Position numbers and translations under genes: made by a program. Below, in pieces: positions 53,431 to 60,859 of a stretch of DNA of 64,000 bases (position 1 is its first letter; each line of letters starts with the position of its first letter). Location: the NCBI GenBank assembly GCA_002786715.1, contig PCTW01000010.1, forward strand, positions 55,738 to 119,737, read 5' to 3'. The notes beneath the pieces are model-generated. The model searched no databases. It worked only from the letters and a program-made list of their open reading frames with translations, and was not told the origin of the DNA. The DNA is from Bdellovibrio sp. CG22_combo_CG10-13_8_21_14_all_39_27 (GTDB lineage Bacteria; Bdellovibrionota; Bacteriovoracia; Bacteriovoracales; Bacteriovoracaceae).

Positions 53431-53565
53431 TTATCTGCTTAGGATTTTACTAAGGAGCCATCCCCAAACTACAAAATACCCGAGCCAAAAGCTTATTTGA
53501 AAGATCAGGTTTGGGACATTGTTGGTTGCTACTCGTTCTTGGACCTTGTGATTTTTCTTAGACAT
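53431..53565 (-). CDS. Small 44-residue single-pass membrane protein
   Basis: A very short gene supported by a strong ribosome-binding site: GGAGG four bases before the ATG at 53565. The product has a basic N-terminus (SKKNHKVQERVATNN) and one transmembrane helix (LIFQISFWLGYFVVWGWLL), ending LSKILSR. A longer reading from 53655 has no such signal. A GGGTCAT/ATGACCC hairpin precedes the ribosome-binding site. Function unknown; proteins of this kind often tune larger membrane complexes. Confidence 0.6.
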   Translation of the reverse strand: MSKKNHKVQERVATNNVPNLIFQISFWLGYFVVWGWLLSKILSR

Positions 53566-53587
53566 GAGTCCTCCATCGTCATATCGG

Positions 53588-53610
53588 GGGTCATACGTCC
53601 TTGATGACCC
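53588..53610 (-). promoter_or_regulatory. Hairpin in the leader of the 44-residue membrane protein
   Basis: Seven-base stem GGGTCAT/ATGACCC with a nine-base loop, ending 14 bases before the GGAGG ribosome-binding site on the minus strand. There is no T tract. It could act as a translational or stability element, or as an operator. Confidence 0.4.
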
Positions 53611-53680
53611 ATTACCTAAGCTATATACACATTTGATGCCAGATCTTACTGACATAATTACAGATACTTAGATAGATAGT

Positions 53681-53743
53681 GGGGACGTGCTACCACCAGT
53701 GTTCAGAGTCAAGACGGCCCCCTGTAAAAAGGAAACGGAGTCT
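53681..53743 (+). ncRNA. Candidate structured RNA in the leader of the exported protein at 53769
   Basis: A GC-rich island in an AT-rich gap. GGGGACGT (53681-53688) can pair with ACGGCCCC (53714-53721) with one A-G mismatch, enclosing a 25-base loop, and AGAC (53712-53715) could alternatively pair with GTCT (53740-53743). The two pairings overlap and are mutually exclusive, as in a switching leader. It lies 26 bases before the start codon. No known RNA class is matched convincingly, so it remains a candidate. Confidence 0.3.
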
Positions 53744-53768
53744 AAAATTGCACACGTATTCGATTAAA

Positions 53769-54743
53769 ATGAAGTCTATGAAAAAATCTATTTTAATCAC
53801 ATGTGCCCTCATGAGTTTTAATCTCTTTGCAGCAGAAGTTGACAGTTTTACTGTTCGCTATGTGCCGATTGATGATGCTTTAGAAATCGTTAATCAAAAA
53901 ACCAACGATATGCTCGAGGCTGCGCTTACGGATCTCAATCAGAAAGATCATAAGTGTAGTGAGAAGAAGCTTTATAAGCGATTAAGAAAGGTTTTTAACA
54001 ACCAATATCGTGGAGAATTCACGAAGTGGGTTGTGACAACGGAAGATTTCGATAAGAGATTAGTAGGTATTGAAGAATCTGTTTATAGTACCTGGTCATG
54101 GAAAGAGGCCATTATTATGGGTGGGTATTCGCGCATGGTAGATCCTTCAGCTGCAACATTGAATATGAATGGTCATTATATAGGAACGGATAAGTTTGAA
54201 CATTTCCTAGGATCAGGTTTTCGTTATTTTAATAAACATTATTTACAAAATGAAAATATGAACGCGGCTGTGGGTATTGGTTTAAAGGCCGAGACCGGTC
54301 TTTTAGGCGCCATGACGACAGGAGTTCAGTCTTATGGTGACCTTACTGCAAATTTCAATGGTATGCGCTTTTGGAATCATTTGTTGCAGAAGCATAATGA
54401 TGTTCTTGGTGCTGACTATAATATCGGTCCTCTTTTGAAGTGCGAAAGCGGGAAGTGGTCGCAAGTTAAGCAAATTGATTGGTCAAATTATATCGATAGC
54501 GCTTTTGATGAAACGATTAATTGTTCAAAATTTAGAACTCAATCAATGATTGATAAAGTGAATAAACAAATTAATCGACTTGAAGATAGAGATAATCTTC
54601 CTTATACGTGCCCAGTAACAACTGTGGGTAATCAAGCATTACAGACCAAGTATGGAAAGTATGCGCCAATCCTATTGAACTTTGAGGGTTTCAAAGTTGC
54701 AGATAAGAAATGGCGATTACTTCTTGATCTCATATTGAATTAG
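53769..54743 (+). CDS. Exported protein with a YfiM/DUF2279-like motif layout
   Basis: A 324-residue exported protein (signal MKKSILITCALMSFNLFAA; the ATG at 53778 is an equally good start). The central part reads GTDKFEHFLGSGFRY, then LKAETGLLG and VQSYGDLTANFNGMRFW. The order DKxxHF ... E ... SxxDLxAN..G is like that of small envelope proteins of the YfiM/DUF2279 type, which contain HF and ES..DL..N motifs. I offer that as a pattern resemblance only. Four Cys are spread over the rest. Its end overlaps the convergent 855-residue gene by 27 bases. A structured leader candidate lies upstream. Confidence 0.72.
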   Translation: MKSMKKSILITCALMSFNLFAAEVDSFTVRYVPIDDALEIVNQKTNDMLEAALTDLNQKDHKCSEKKLYKRLRKVFNNQYRGEFTKWVVTTEDFDKRLVGIEESVYSTWSWKEAIIMGGYSRMVDPSAATLNMNGHYIGTDKFEHFLGSGFRYFNKHYLQNENMNAAVGIGLKAETGLLGAMTTGVQSYGDLTANFNGMRFWNHLLQKHNDVLGADYNIGPLLKCESGKWSQVKQIDWSNYIDSAFDETINCSKFRTQSMIDKVNKQINRLEDRDNLPYTCPVTTVGNQALQTKYGKYAPILLNFEGFKVADKKWRLLLDLILN

Positions 54744-57284
54744 ACGTTCTTTATCATTTGCCACTTGTGAGTAGCGATTTGAAATCATATTAAAGAGTCC
54801 GTCTTCTTTTTTACCAATGCCTGAAGCAGGTCCTCTAAAGCCATCAAGAACACCATTCTTTCCGCCACCTTTACCTAGTAAGTTGGCAAATGGGTTATCA
54901 ACTTTTGCAGCAGGTTTACGGGCCAAGCCGCCACCGCCACTCCAGCTCAATGATCCTGAGCTCGAGCCTGAATACTTCATCTTCGCTAAACCCTGTCCAG
55001 AAGAAGCCCCTGAGCCTCCACCTGTACCAGGTTTTCCACCTGCTCCACCACCACCGGCTGCGCCTGGAGCTGAAGCACCACCGCCACCGCCGCCACCAGG
55101 ATTACCGCCACCTTTTTTAATTTCTGCAGCAGCTACTGGATTTAAAATACCGCCATCACCTGGAGCATCAGCAGTTGCTCCTCCAAGTTTTCTGGCCATT
55201 CCCGTTCTATCCGATTTACTAGTCGCAGAGTTGGACGCTGTTGGATCAGTGTTACCGAGATCAATGCCTTGACCATCAGTCGTTGCGAACTGACCATTGC
55301 CAACATTAATTCCGTTGCCAGTGAAGGAAACATTTCCTCGACCATTAATCGTTCCACAGTTTTCGGCTTGTGGATTGGCCTGGCATTCAAGGATTTGCAT
55401 ATCAGTTAATTGCTGCTCAGGAATTGGAGGTGGTTCAAAGCTTTTTATACTATTGATCACATCATCAATTTCTCCAGCTTGCTTATTAAGGAGGGCCGCC
55501 TTCGCCATATTTGAGGCAGCATCAACTCCGGCCTTTACCATTTCACCTTTCATTTGTTCTTTGATTGCTTGGTTTGGAAGAAGATTTACGGCACCCCCTC
55601 CGCGAGAGCTACTTGAAACACTTACTTTGTTACAAATAGATCTTCCTGTAGAGCCTTGCTCTGTCGTTGCAAGTCCTTGTGCGAAAGTGCTTTCGTTTTG
55701 AAAAACGAGTACATAAGTCTTTTTATATTCAGAAAAATCTTTATCAAATGTTGCACCATTTAATGCATTAAATAAACTTGTCTTGATTCTTGTAAAGAAG
55801 CTCTCGGAAATCTTTTTAGTCCATGCATCTTCTGTGCTTATGCATTGAGAAGTTAGATCTTCTTTTGAAGGCATTTGTTTTAACATTGCGAACAGAGTGG
55901 CCACTTTAGCTGTATCTAAAGCTGCTCTTTGTTGAGCGTATCCAGCAGCATCTTTCACAGTTTGTTTTTGCTGTTGCAGAACATCTGTCGTGTCAATTGT
56001 ACCACCTGTTAGCGTCTTCTTCTGTAAATCAGTCTGACGATCAGCCAGTTTCATTCCGTTATCAACTTGTTGATAAACCTGCATCCCTTGACCCGCAATA
56101 TTGAGGGCATCATAGGCATTGAGAACTTTTACACACGCATAAAAGTCTTGAGCATCATGGTAGCTAGTTTCACATTTAAGTTCTGGTTTAAGAGCAGAGA
56201 CTTTAATATATTTACCCTTGTCATTTGTATTTTCGACTTCTTGGTCACCGTAATCAGAATTATCCATCATCATCGTTAAAGCTTGGCATTTGACATATGT
56301 TTCAACTCTCAGTTTTATTTCTGGAATGACTTCCGTGTTAAAAAATTGTTCGTAGGCCGATTTTTCTTTTGGTTGAGAAAACTTCTCATTGAACTTTGCG
56401 ACTGTAGAAGCCACAAATTCATTCATACTAGGTCCCCAATTCTTTTCTGGATCTTGGCCTCTTGTCTCGGCCCAAGGGACTGCAGCTTCCCCCTCACAAA
56501 GTACTAAAACATCCGAAGCGGATATTCCATACTTGTCACCATATGTTGAAGGTGAGCCCACATGTTGTGTAAAAGTTAAATTTGATTTCTTCTTTCTGAG
56601 TGGATCTGGCGAAGTGTTATCAAATGCAATTGGCCCATTGAGCTTTACTCCACCAGCAGATGGATTCGTCTGACCTGAACCTTGTGCCGCGACAGCAGCG
56701 GCAGCTCCTCTACTTGTATCGACCGGAGCAATGTTTGCTAACCCCATTATTTCATTTCTTGCATCTGTTGCAGCTCTTAAACAGTCAGCAACATGATCTT
56801 TATGATCTGCCTCACAGATTTTTTTCCCATTATCCTCTAAGCAAAGTTGATACTGAACTTTTTGCTGAGCTGATACGGCCCTTTGTCTGTCATTCTCTGC
56901 ATTTGTTTCTGGTAGAATTGTTGAACAGTTTTGACCTTGAAAATTGCCTAAACCTCTTAGCAATCCAGAATAGGCTCCTTGTCGATCGAAAGCGGCGACA
57001 TATCTTCCAGCTCCAACTGATGGACCTCTTTCATTTGAAAATCTAGTTGCAGTGATATTAAGTTGGGATGTTTCATTTTCATCCCATGTTCCGAGTCTCT
57101 CTATATTGAACCCAGGCCCTCCGGGAGTTAGCGAAATACAAGCACATTTATCACCGGCCGCTTCAAATTTTTGAACATCACTTTTGCAACTATCTCGAAG
57201 TTGCTCACATGTTTGATTTTCTTCTGCATAAACACTAGAAAAGTTTAGTATTATGACATTCACTAAAAATAATTTTCTAAACAT
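54717..57284 (-). CDS. Large exported Gly-rich protein with FNMISNRYS tail
   Basis: An 855-residue exported protein: signal FRKLFLVNVIILNFSSVYA, a Cys-rich N-terminal region (CEQLRDSCKSD, KCACISL), a helical middle with more Cys, then about 110 residues of Gly/Ser/Ala/Pro low complexity with GGGGGGG runs (about 690-800), and a C-terminal segment ending GLFNMISNRYSQVANDKER. The same FxxISNRYS element ends the 655-residue protein at 57892. The ATG at 57284 directly begins the signal peptide; an earlier in-frame ATG at 57344 would overlap the sigma28-type promoter and is rejected. Function unknown, probably a secreted or surface protein with a flexible linker. Confidence 0.78.
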   Translation of the reverse strand: MFRKLFLVNVIILNFSSVYAEENQTCEQLRDSCKSDVQKFEAAGDKCACISLTPGGPGFNIERLGTWDENETSQLNITATRFSNERGPSVGAGRYVAAFDRQGAYSGLLRGLGNFQGQNCSTILPETNAENDRQRAVSAQQKVQYQLCLEDNGKKICEADHKDHVADCLRAATDARNEIMGLANIAPVDTSRGAAAAVAAQGSGQTNPSAGGVKLNGPIAFDNTSPDPLRKKKSNLTFTQHVGSPSTYGDKYGISASDVLVLCEGEAAVPWAETRGQDPEKNWGPSMNEFVASTVAKFNEKFSQPKEKSAYEQFFNTEVIPEIKLRVETYVKCQALTMMMDNSDYGDQEVENTNDKGKYIKVSALKPELKCETSYHDAQDFYACVKVLNAYDALNIAGQGMQVYQQVDNGMKLADRQTDLQKKTLTGGTIDTTDVLQQQKQTVKDAAGYAQQRAALDTAKVATLFAMLKQMPSKEDLTSQCISTEDAWTKKISESFFTRIKTSLFNALNGATFDKDFSEYKKTYVLVFQNESTFAQGLATTEQGSTGRSICNKVSVSSSSRGGGAVNLLPNQAIKEQMKGEMVKAGVDAASNMAKAALLNKQAGEIDDVINSIKSFEPPPIPEQQLTDMQILECQANPQAENCGTINGRGNVSFTGNGINVGNGQFATTDGQGIDLGNTDPTASNSATSKSDRTGMARKLGGATADAPGDGGILNPVAAAEIKKGGGNPGGGGGGGASAPGAAGGGGAGGKPGTGGGSGASSGQGLAKMKYSGSSSGSLSWSGGGGLARKPAAKVDNPFANLLGKGGGKNGVLDGFRGPASGIGKKEDGLFNMISNRYSQVANDKERLIQYEIKK

Positions 57285-57333
57285 ACAGGTCCCCGATTTT
57301 CTAAGGATCGTTCTTGATACTATTCTAAGCGTC

Positions 57334-57361
57334 TTATCGGCCAAATTGAGCGAAAACTTGA
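57334..57361 (-). promoter_or_regulatory. Sigma28 (FliA)-type promoter
   Basis: On the minus strand TCAAGTTT (seven of eight to TAAAGTTT) and GCCGATAA (eight of eight) are separated by 12 bases (consensus 11). The predicted start is about 42 bases before the ATG at 57284. It would place the 855-residue exported protein under flagellar-class sigma control. Confidence 0.55.
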
Positions 57362-57482
57362 TTTGAACCGTTGGTTTTGTTGATTTATCAAGAATGATGA
57401 CTTATCTTATTGAAAAGAGATAGCTTTTAAGAGGGCATTTGACCAAAGAAGCTAAGACTGAATGCAAAGATAATGAGGCAGT

Positions 57483-57890
57483 ATGAGCATAACCTTTGAA
57501 TATCCGATAACCATTTTAGAGCGCCATTTAGACACTTTTGGGCACGTTAACAATGCTACTTATCTCGAGATCTATGAAGAGGCGAGATGGGATTTTATCA
57601 CCCAATACGGCTATGATTTTGCCCGCATTCAACGCGATCAAGTGGGTCCTATTATACTTGATCTCAACCTCACTTTTAAACGTGAATTGGTAAATCGCGA
57701 GAAGATCACCATTAAATCTGAATATAAAGGCATGAAGAATAAATTCATCATGACTTTGAATCAGTGGATGATGAAGGAAGATGGGAAAGTTGCTTCGACT
57801 CTCGAATTGTCAGTCGCTCTTATGGATATGAAGGCCAGAAAAATGGTTGAACCAACTGCTGATTGGTTAAAAGCGATTGGTGCTGAGTAA
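57483..57890 (+). CDS. YbgC/4HBT-type acyl-CoA thioesterase
   Basis: A 135-residue hotdog thioesterase. The active-site helix HLDTFGHVNNATYLEIYEEAR (first 20: Asp17, His21, Asn24) is the 4-hydroxybenzoyl-CoA thioesterase/YbgC signature, with Asp17 the likely catalytic residue. IRREL-type strands LNLTFKRELVNREKITIKS and KVASTLELSVALMD complete the fold. The substrate is unknown. GAGG precedes the ATG. It is inserted on the opposite strand between two large exported-protein genes and stops one base before the convergent gene ends. Confidence 0.87.
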   Translation: MSITFEYPITILERHLDTFGHVNNATYLEIYEEARWDFITQYGYDFARIQRDQVGPIILDLNLTFKRELVNREKITIKSEYKGMKNKFIMTLNQWMMKEDGKVASTLELSVALMDMKARKMVEPTADWLKAIGAE

Positions 57891-57891
57891 G

Positions 57892-59859
57892 TTACATGGC
57901 ATCAGGTGATGGTGCTTCCGAAGATTCTCCATCGCCAAACAATCTTCTCATTCCCGACGTGCTGTAGCGATTCGAGATGACGTCAAATATTGAGAGATCG
58001 TCTCTTTGAACAATATCATTATTTTTATAATTATAATCCTTATCCATATAGTTTAAGACTTGGTTGTTGCCGTTATTGCTGCCCCCATCGTCTCCCATAC
58101 TGAAATTGAATTTTGGTTGTTGAGGACCACCTGTTGCGTTCAGACCTTTGCTGTCACCACTAAAGTTAACGGGCTTGATATTCGATTTGGCCAAGGCGGC
58201 TTTAATATCACTGGCAATCGGAGAAGCTGCACGGGCCCCTTCTGAAAGATTGCCAAGATCTGCGGCCTTTGTTTCAGACTCTAATGATTTTGAAATTGGT
58301 TGAGAGGCAACTTGTCTTAAGAGTGCTTCATCATTCAATTTGACTTCACCTTGATTATTGGCCTTGAGCTGAGTATTCAAATTGGCCAACATGCTATCAC
58401 GAGCTTTTTTGACTTTAGCTGCAAGTTTGTCGAGATTGGCTTGGGATAAAGCTCCGGTACTTAAACCACCAGAAGTGATTGAATCGAGAACAGCTTTTCC
58501 TTCTGGAAGCGCGAGAGTTTGTCCGATGTTTCCATTGATTGTCGAAGTATAAGTTTTGTAACAAGCATTTTGACCAGTATTATTGTCTTTAAATTTTTTA
58601 CATTTACAGTCGGCATCGAATTTACCGTCGATCATCATACAACCTGATCTTTCACCTGTTGTATTGGCCGCATAATTCCCGGCCTTCTTGAAAAAGTTTT
58701 GATCGTCTTGCGCCCATAAGGCCTTACAAACTTCTGACTTGGTACGCGAATTATTTTTTGAGCGGTCATCGTTGTAACAATAGCAGCGAGCATTGTTGTA
58801 ATCATCTCTTCCTTTGGGACAAAATCCTGCAATCTGCTCTTGAAATTTGGCCATGGTTTCATCAATGTCTTTAATATTTTGTTCGGCCACTTCAACTTGT
58901 TGAGCAGCAATGCTTCTTAATTTTAATGTTAAAGCAGTGCCAACTCCACCAACAACGATATTCATCGGAGAGGCACCTATCGTAAAAAACATGCCACTGG
59001 CGCCACCATCAAAATTGGCGTTCTCCTTGTTGAGCGCAGTTTTATCTGCAGCAGAAGCCTCTTTGTTTTTGGCCATATTAGTATTTTTAGTTTGTTGAGC
59101 TTCACTGCTATCTTTCTGTGTTTGGGTCATACAAGCTGTACCAACTCCAAAATCAGGAGCCATGCCCATTTTGATTGTTTCCCATGAAGCTAGAGCTGTT
59201 CCAATTCCGAAAGCCGCCATGAGAGCGGTGTAGAGCATCTTTTTTTGACTAGCAATTTTTTTAACTGCTTCTTGTTCTTTCTTGAGGTACTCGAAAGCTT
59301 TGTATTGAGCATCGAAAGAATCTGCAGACTTGGTATCCTTTTCATAACTTTCTTGAAGTTTTTTAAAATCTTTACCAGCAAACATTTTGAAATAGAAATG
59401 AGAAACGAGGAAAGCTGCTCCTGCTCCAATCATCATGTATTTTGAATTACAAGACATGCCAGTTGCACTGGTGGAAGCCCTCATTGAAAAACCTAACATA
59501 ATGGCATAAAGAGCAGTTCCAAGAGCACCGATCATTTCCAAGCCACTTGATTTAGGCCGAGCTCCTTTGGCAACACCAGATTGTTCTGTTGCGATTTTTT
59601 CAAAACAAGCTTGGCGAGCTGCTTGATCGGAGTTTTGAGTACAAGCTTCAAATTGTTTTCTTAGCGCATAAGATTCTTGTGTTGTCATACAACGATTGAG
59701 CTCACACGACCAGGCCATAGAGGTTTTCTTGAGACACTCGGAACGCTGCTTTTCTAAATCTGAGTCACCACTGTAATTGCAAGATTGAGCAAGGGCCACA
59801 TTCATCGAATGGAGTTGAACCATAAGAAAAGCGAAGATGATAATAAATGTTCTGCCCAT
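57892..59859 (-). CDS. Exported/membrane protein with FDVISNRYS tail
   Basis: A 655-residue protein with signal GRTFIIIFAFLMVQLHSMNVALA, then a Cys-rich 60-residue region (CNYSGD, SECLKKTSMAWSCELNRC, ACTQ, ACFEK). Three or four hydrophobic helices follow (LGTALYAIMLGFSM, IGAGAAFLVSHFYFKMF, LYTALMAAFGIGTALA, GASPMNIVVGGVGTALTL), implying membrane insertion. A second Cys cluster (ARCYCYND, DADCKCKKF) and a polar low-complexity linker lead to the C-terminal DLSIFDVISNRYSTSG, the element shared with the 855-residue protein. A good promoter lies upstream. I do not recognise the family. Confidence 0.78.
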   Translation of the reverse strand: MGRTFIIIFAFLMVQLHSMNVALAQSCNYSGDSDLEKQRSECLKKTSMAWSCELNRCMTTQESYALRKQFEACTQNSDQAARQACFEKIATEQSGVAKGARPKSSGLEMIGALGTALYAIMLGFSMRASTSATGMSCNSKYMMIGAGAAFLVSHFYFKMFAGKDFKKLQESYEKDTKSADSFDAQYKAFEYLKKEQEAVKKIASQKKMLYTALMAAFGIGTALASWETIKMGMAPDFGVGTACMTQTQKDSSEAQQTKNTNMAKNKEASAADKTALNKENANFDGGASGMFFTIGASPMNIVVGGVGTALTLKLRSIAAQQVEVAEQNIKDIDETMAKFQEQIAGFCPKGRDDYNNARCYCYNDDRSKNNSRTKSEVCKALWAQDDQNFFKKAGNYAANTTGERSGCMMIDGKFDADCKCKKFKDNNTGQNACYKTYTSTINGNIGQTLALPEGKAVLDSITSGGLSTGALSQANLDKLAAKVKKARDSMLANLNTQLKANNQGEVKLNDEALLRQVASQPISKSLESETKAADLGNLSEGARAASPIASDIKAALAKSNIKPVNFSGDSKGLNATGGPQQPKFNFSMGDDGGSNNGNNQVLNYMDKDYNYKNNDIVQRDDLSIFDVISNRYSTSGMRRLFGDGESSEAPSPDAM

Positions 59860-59878
59860 AGGATTCGACCTTTAAATA

Positions 59879-59907
59879 TTTATAATCATAAGTATAACTT
59901 AACTCAA
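59879..59907 (-). promoter_or_regulatory. Sigma70-type promoter of the 655-residue protein
   Basis: Minus-strand TTGAGT (four of six) and TATAAA (five of six) with a 17-base spacer. The -10 ends about 20 bases before the ATG at 59859, and AAAGG lies between. It makes this gene independent of the upstream subtilase-like gene. Confidence 0.55.
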
Positions 59908-59998
59908 CCTATGCGGTTAATAGCTTCTTCATTTTGCGGTTACTTTTTGTTATTTTAAGCAGTTACATCATTTGAGTAAACGCCTCGGATTATGGGCA

Positions 59999-60859
59999 TT
60001 AAAGACTTGGAACGAGCTTACCCGAGTAGGCCATTTTCAAAATGAGTTTCTGCTTCGAAAGGCAGCTTCTTAATTCAGAGTTTTTTTGTGAATGAAATTC
60101 TTTTGGACAGAGTTCGATGGCGCGAGCGAGTCCAATGGCCACTGAACGAGAAGTTCCCACAAAGTCTTCACCAATAGGACCTTGAGTGAAATAATAATCA
60201 ATCTTATCTTGGTAAAGAAGTTTGTCATCGTAAATATAATCATCTTTGTTTAAGGGAGGATAAAAGGAGCCAATCAAGTAAAGGGAATCTTGTGGGGCAA
60301 GTTCATGCGGGAAAAGTTTAGTATCCATTTTAATCGGTCCACCAGCACGACCACTGGAAACGAAAAATTTACTATAGATGAGTTTAAGGTCAACGGGAAC
60401 TTCTTTTGTTAAAGGCAAACCGGCTGCAGATAGTACAACATCAATTCGTTTACTTTCTAAAAATTTGAGGGCATTGATCCAATAAGGTTTCTTTTGAACG
60501 GCTTGAAAGTCAAAAATGATGACTGGCCATATTTCGATAATCATATCTTTAGGAGCTTTTTCTAAGAAAGTTTCGAGTACCCAGTGACCATGAAATCGTC
60601 TTTGTTTTTTGTCTAATTTATCGCAATTCATACTGACTGAATAAGTAGCATCGAAGAGGGGATGAATGTTTATTTTACCTTTGTCGTAGTTGAGTTTTGT
60701 CGGGCAAAAACCTGTATCAATGATGCCAATGCGTATTTGTTCAGCTTTTAAATTTGTTACAAATAAAAAGGCCAGGAGAAAGACTCCTGGCCAATATTTT
60801 TTACTAAGAAGCGAGTTCTTAACGGTCGTTGCTTGACCAGTCAGAAGACTCTTGTACAT
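59999..60859 (-). CDS. Compact exported subtilase-like (S8) protein, oxyanion Asn replaced
   Basis: A 286-residue exported protein (long basic N-region, hydrophobic core PGVFLLAFLFVTNLKA). The three subtilisin triad motifs appear in order: IGIIDTGFC (Asp48), RRFHGHWV (His90) and FVGTSRSVAIGLA (Ser237). The stretch VSSGRAGG, where AAGN normally supplies the oxyanion Asn, carries Arg171. The catalytic core is only about 200 residues, well below the usual 270 or more. It may be a minimal protease or a pseudo-enzyme. The gene starts 41 bases inside the end of the upstream repeat-protein gene, so the two are co-expressed and that protein could be its substrate or partner. An ATG at 60889 is an alternative start. 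Confidence 0.72.
   Translation of the reverse strand: MYKSLLTGQATTVKNSLLSKKYWPGVFLLAFLFVTNLKAEQIRIGIIDTGFCPTKLNYDKGKINIHPLFDATYSVSMNCDKLDKKQRRFHGHWVLETFLEKAPKDMIIEIWPVIIFDFQAVQKKPYWINALKFLESKRIDVVLSAAGLPLTKEVPVDLKLIYSKFFVSSGRAGGPIKMDTKLFPHELAPQDSLYLIGSFYPPLNKDDYIYDDKLLYQDKIDYYFTQGPIGEDFVGTSRSVAIGLARAIELCPKEFHSQKNSELRSCLSKQKLILKMAYSGKLVPSL

Noticed and set aside
53681..53722. Guanidine-III riboswitch
   Set aside because: Only the CAAGACGG stretch and a stem resemble it; the second helix that forms the pseudoknot cannot be built and the gene is not a guanidine transporter or related enzyme.
54817..55272. Plus-strand Pro-rich open frame
   Set aside because: It is the antisense of the Gly-rich linker of the 855-residue protein; no ribosome-binding site or conserved domain.
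57285..57344. Earlier start for the 855-residue exported protein
   Set aside because: It would put the FliA-type -10 box inside the gene and add 20 residues before an obvious signal peptide.
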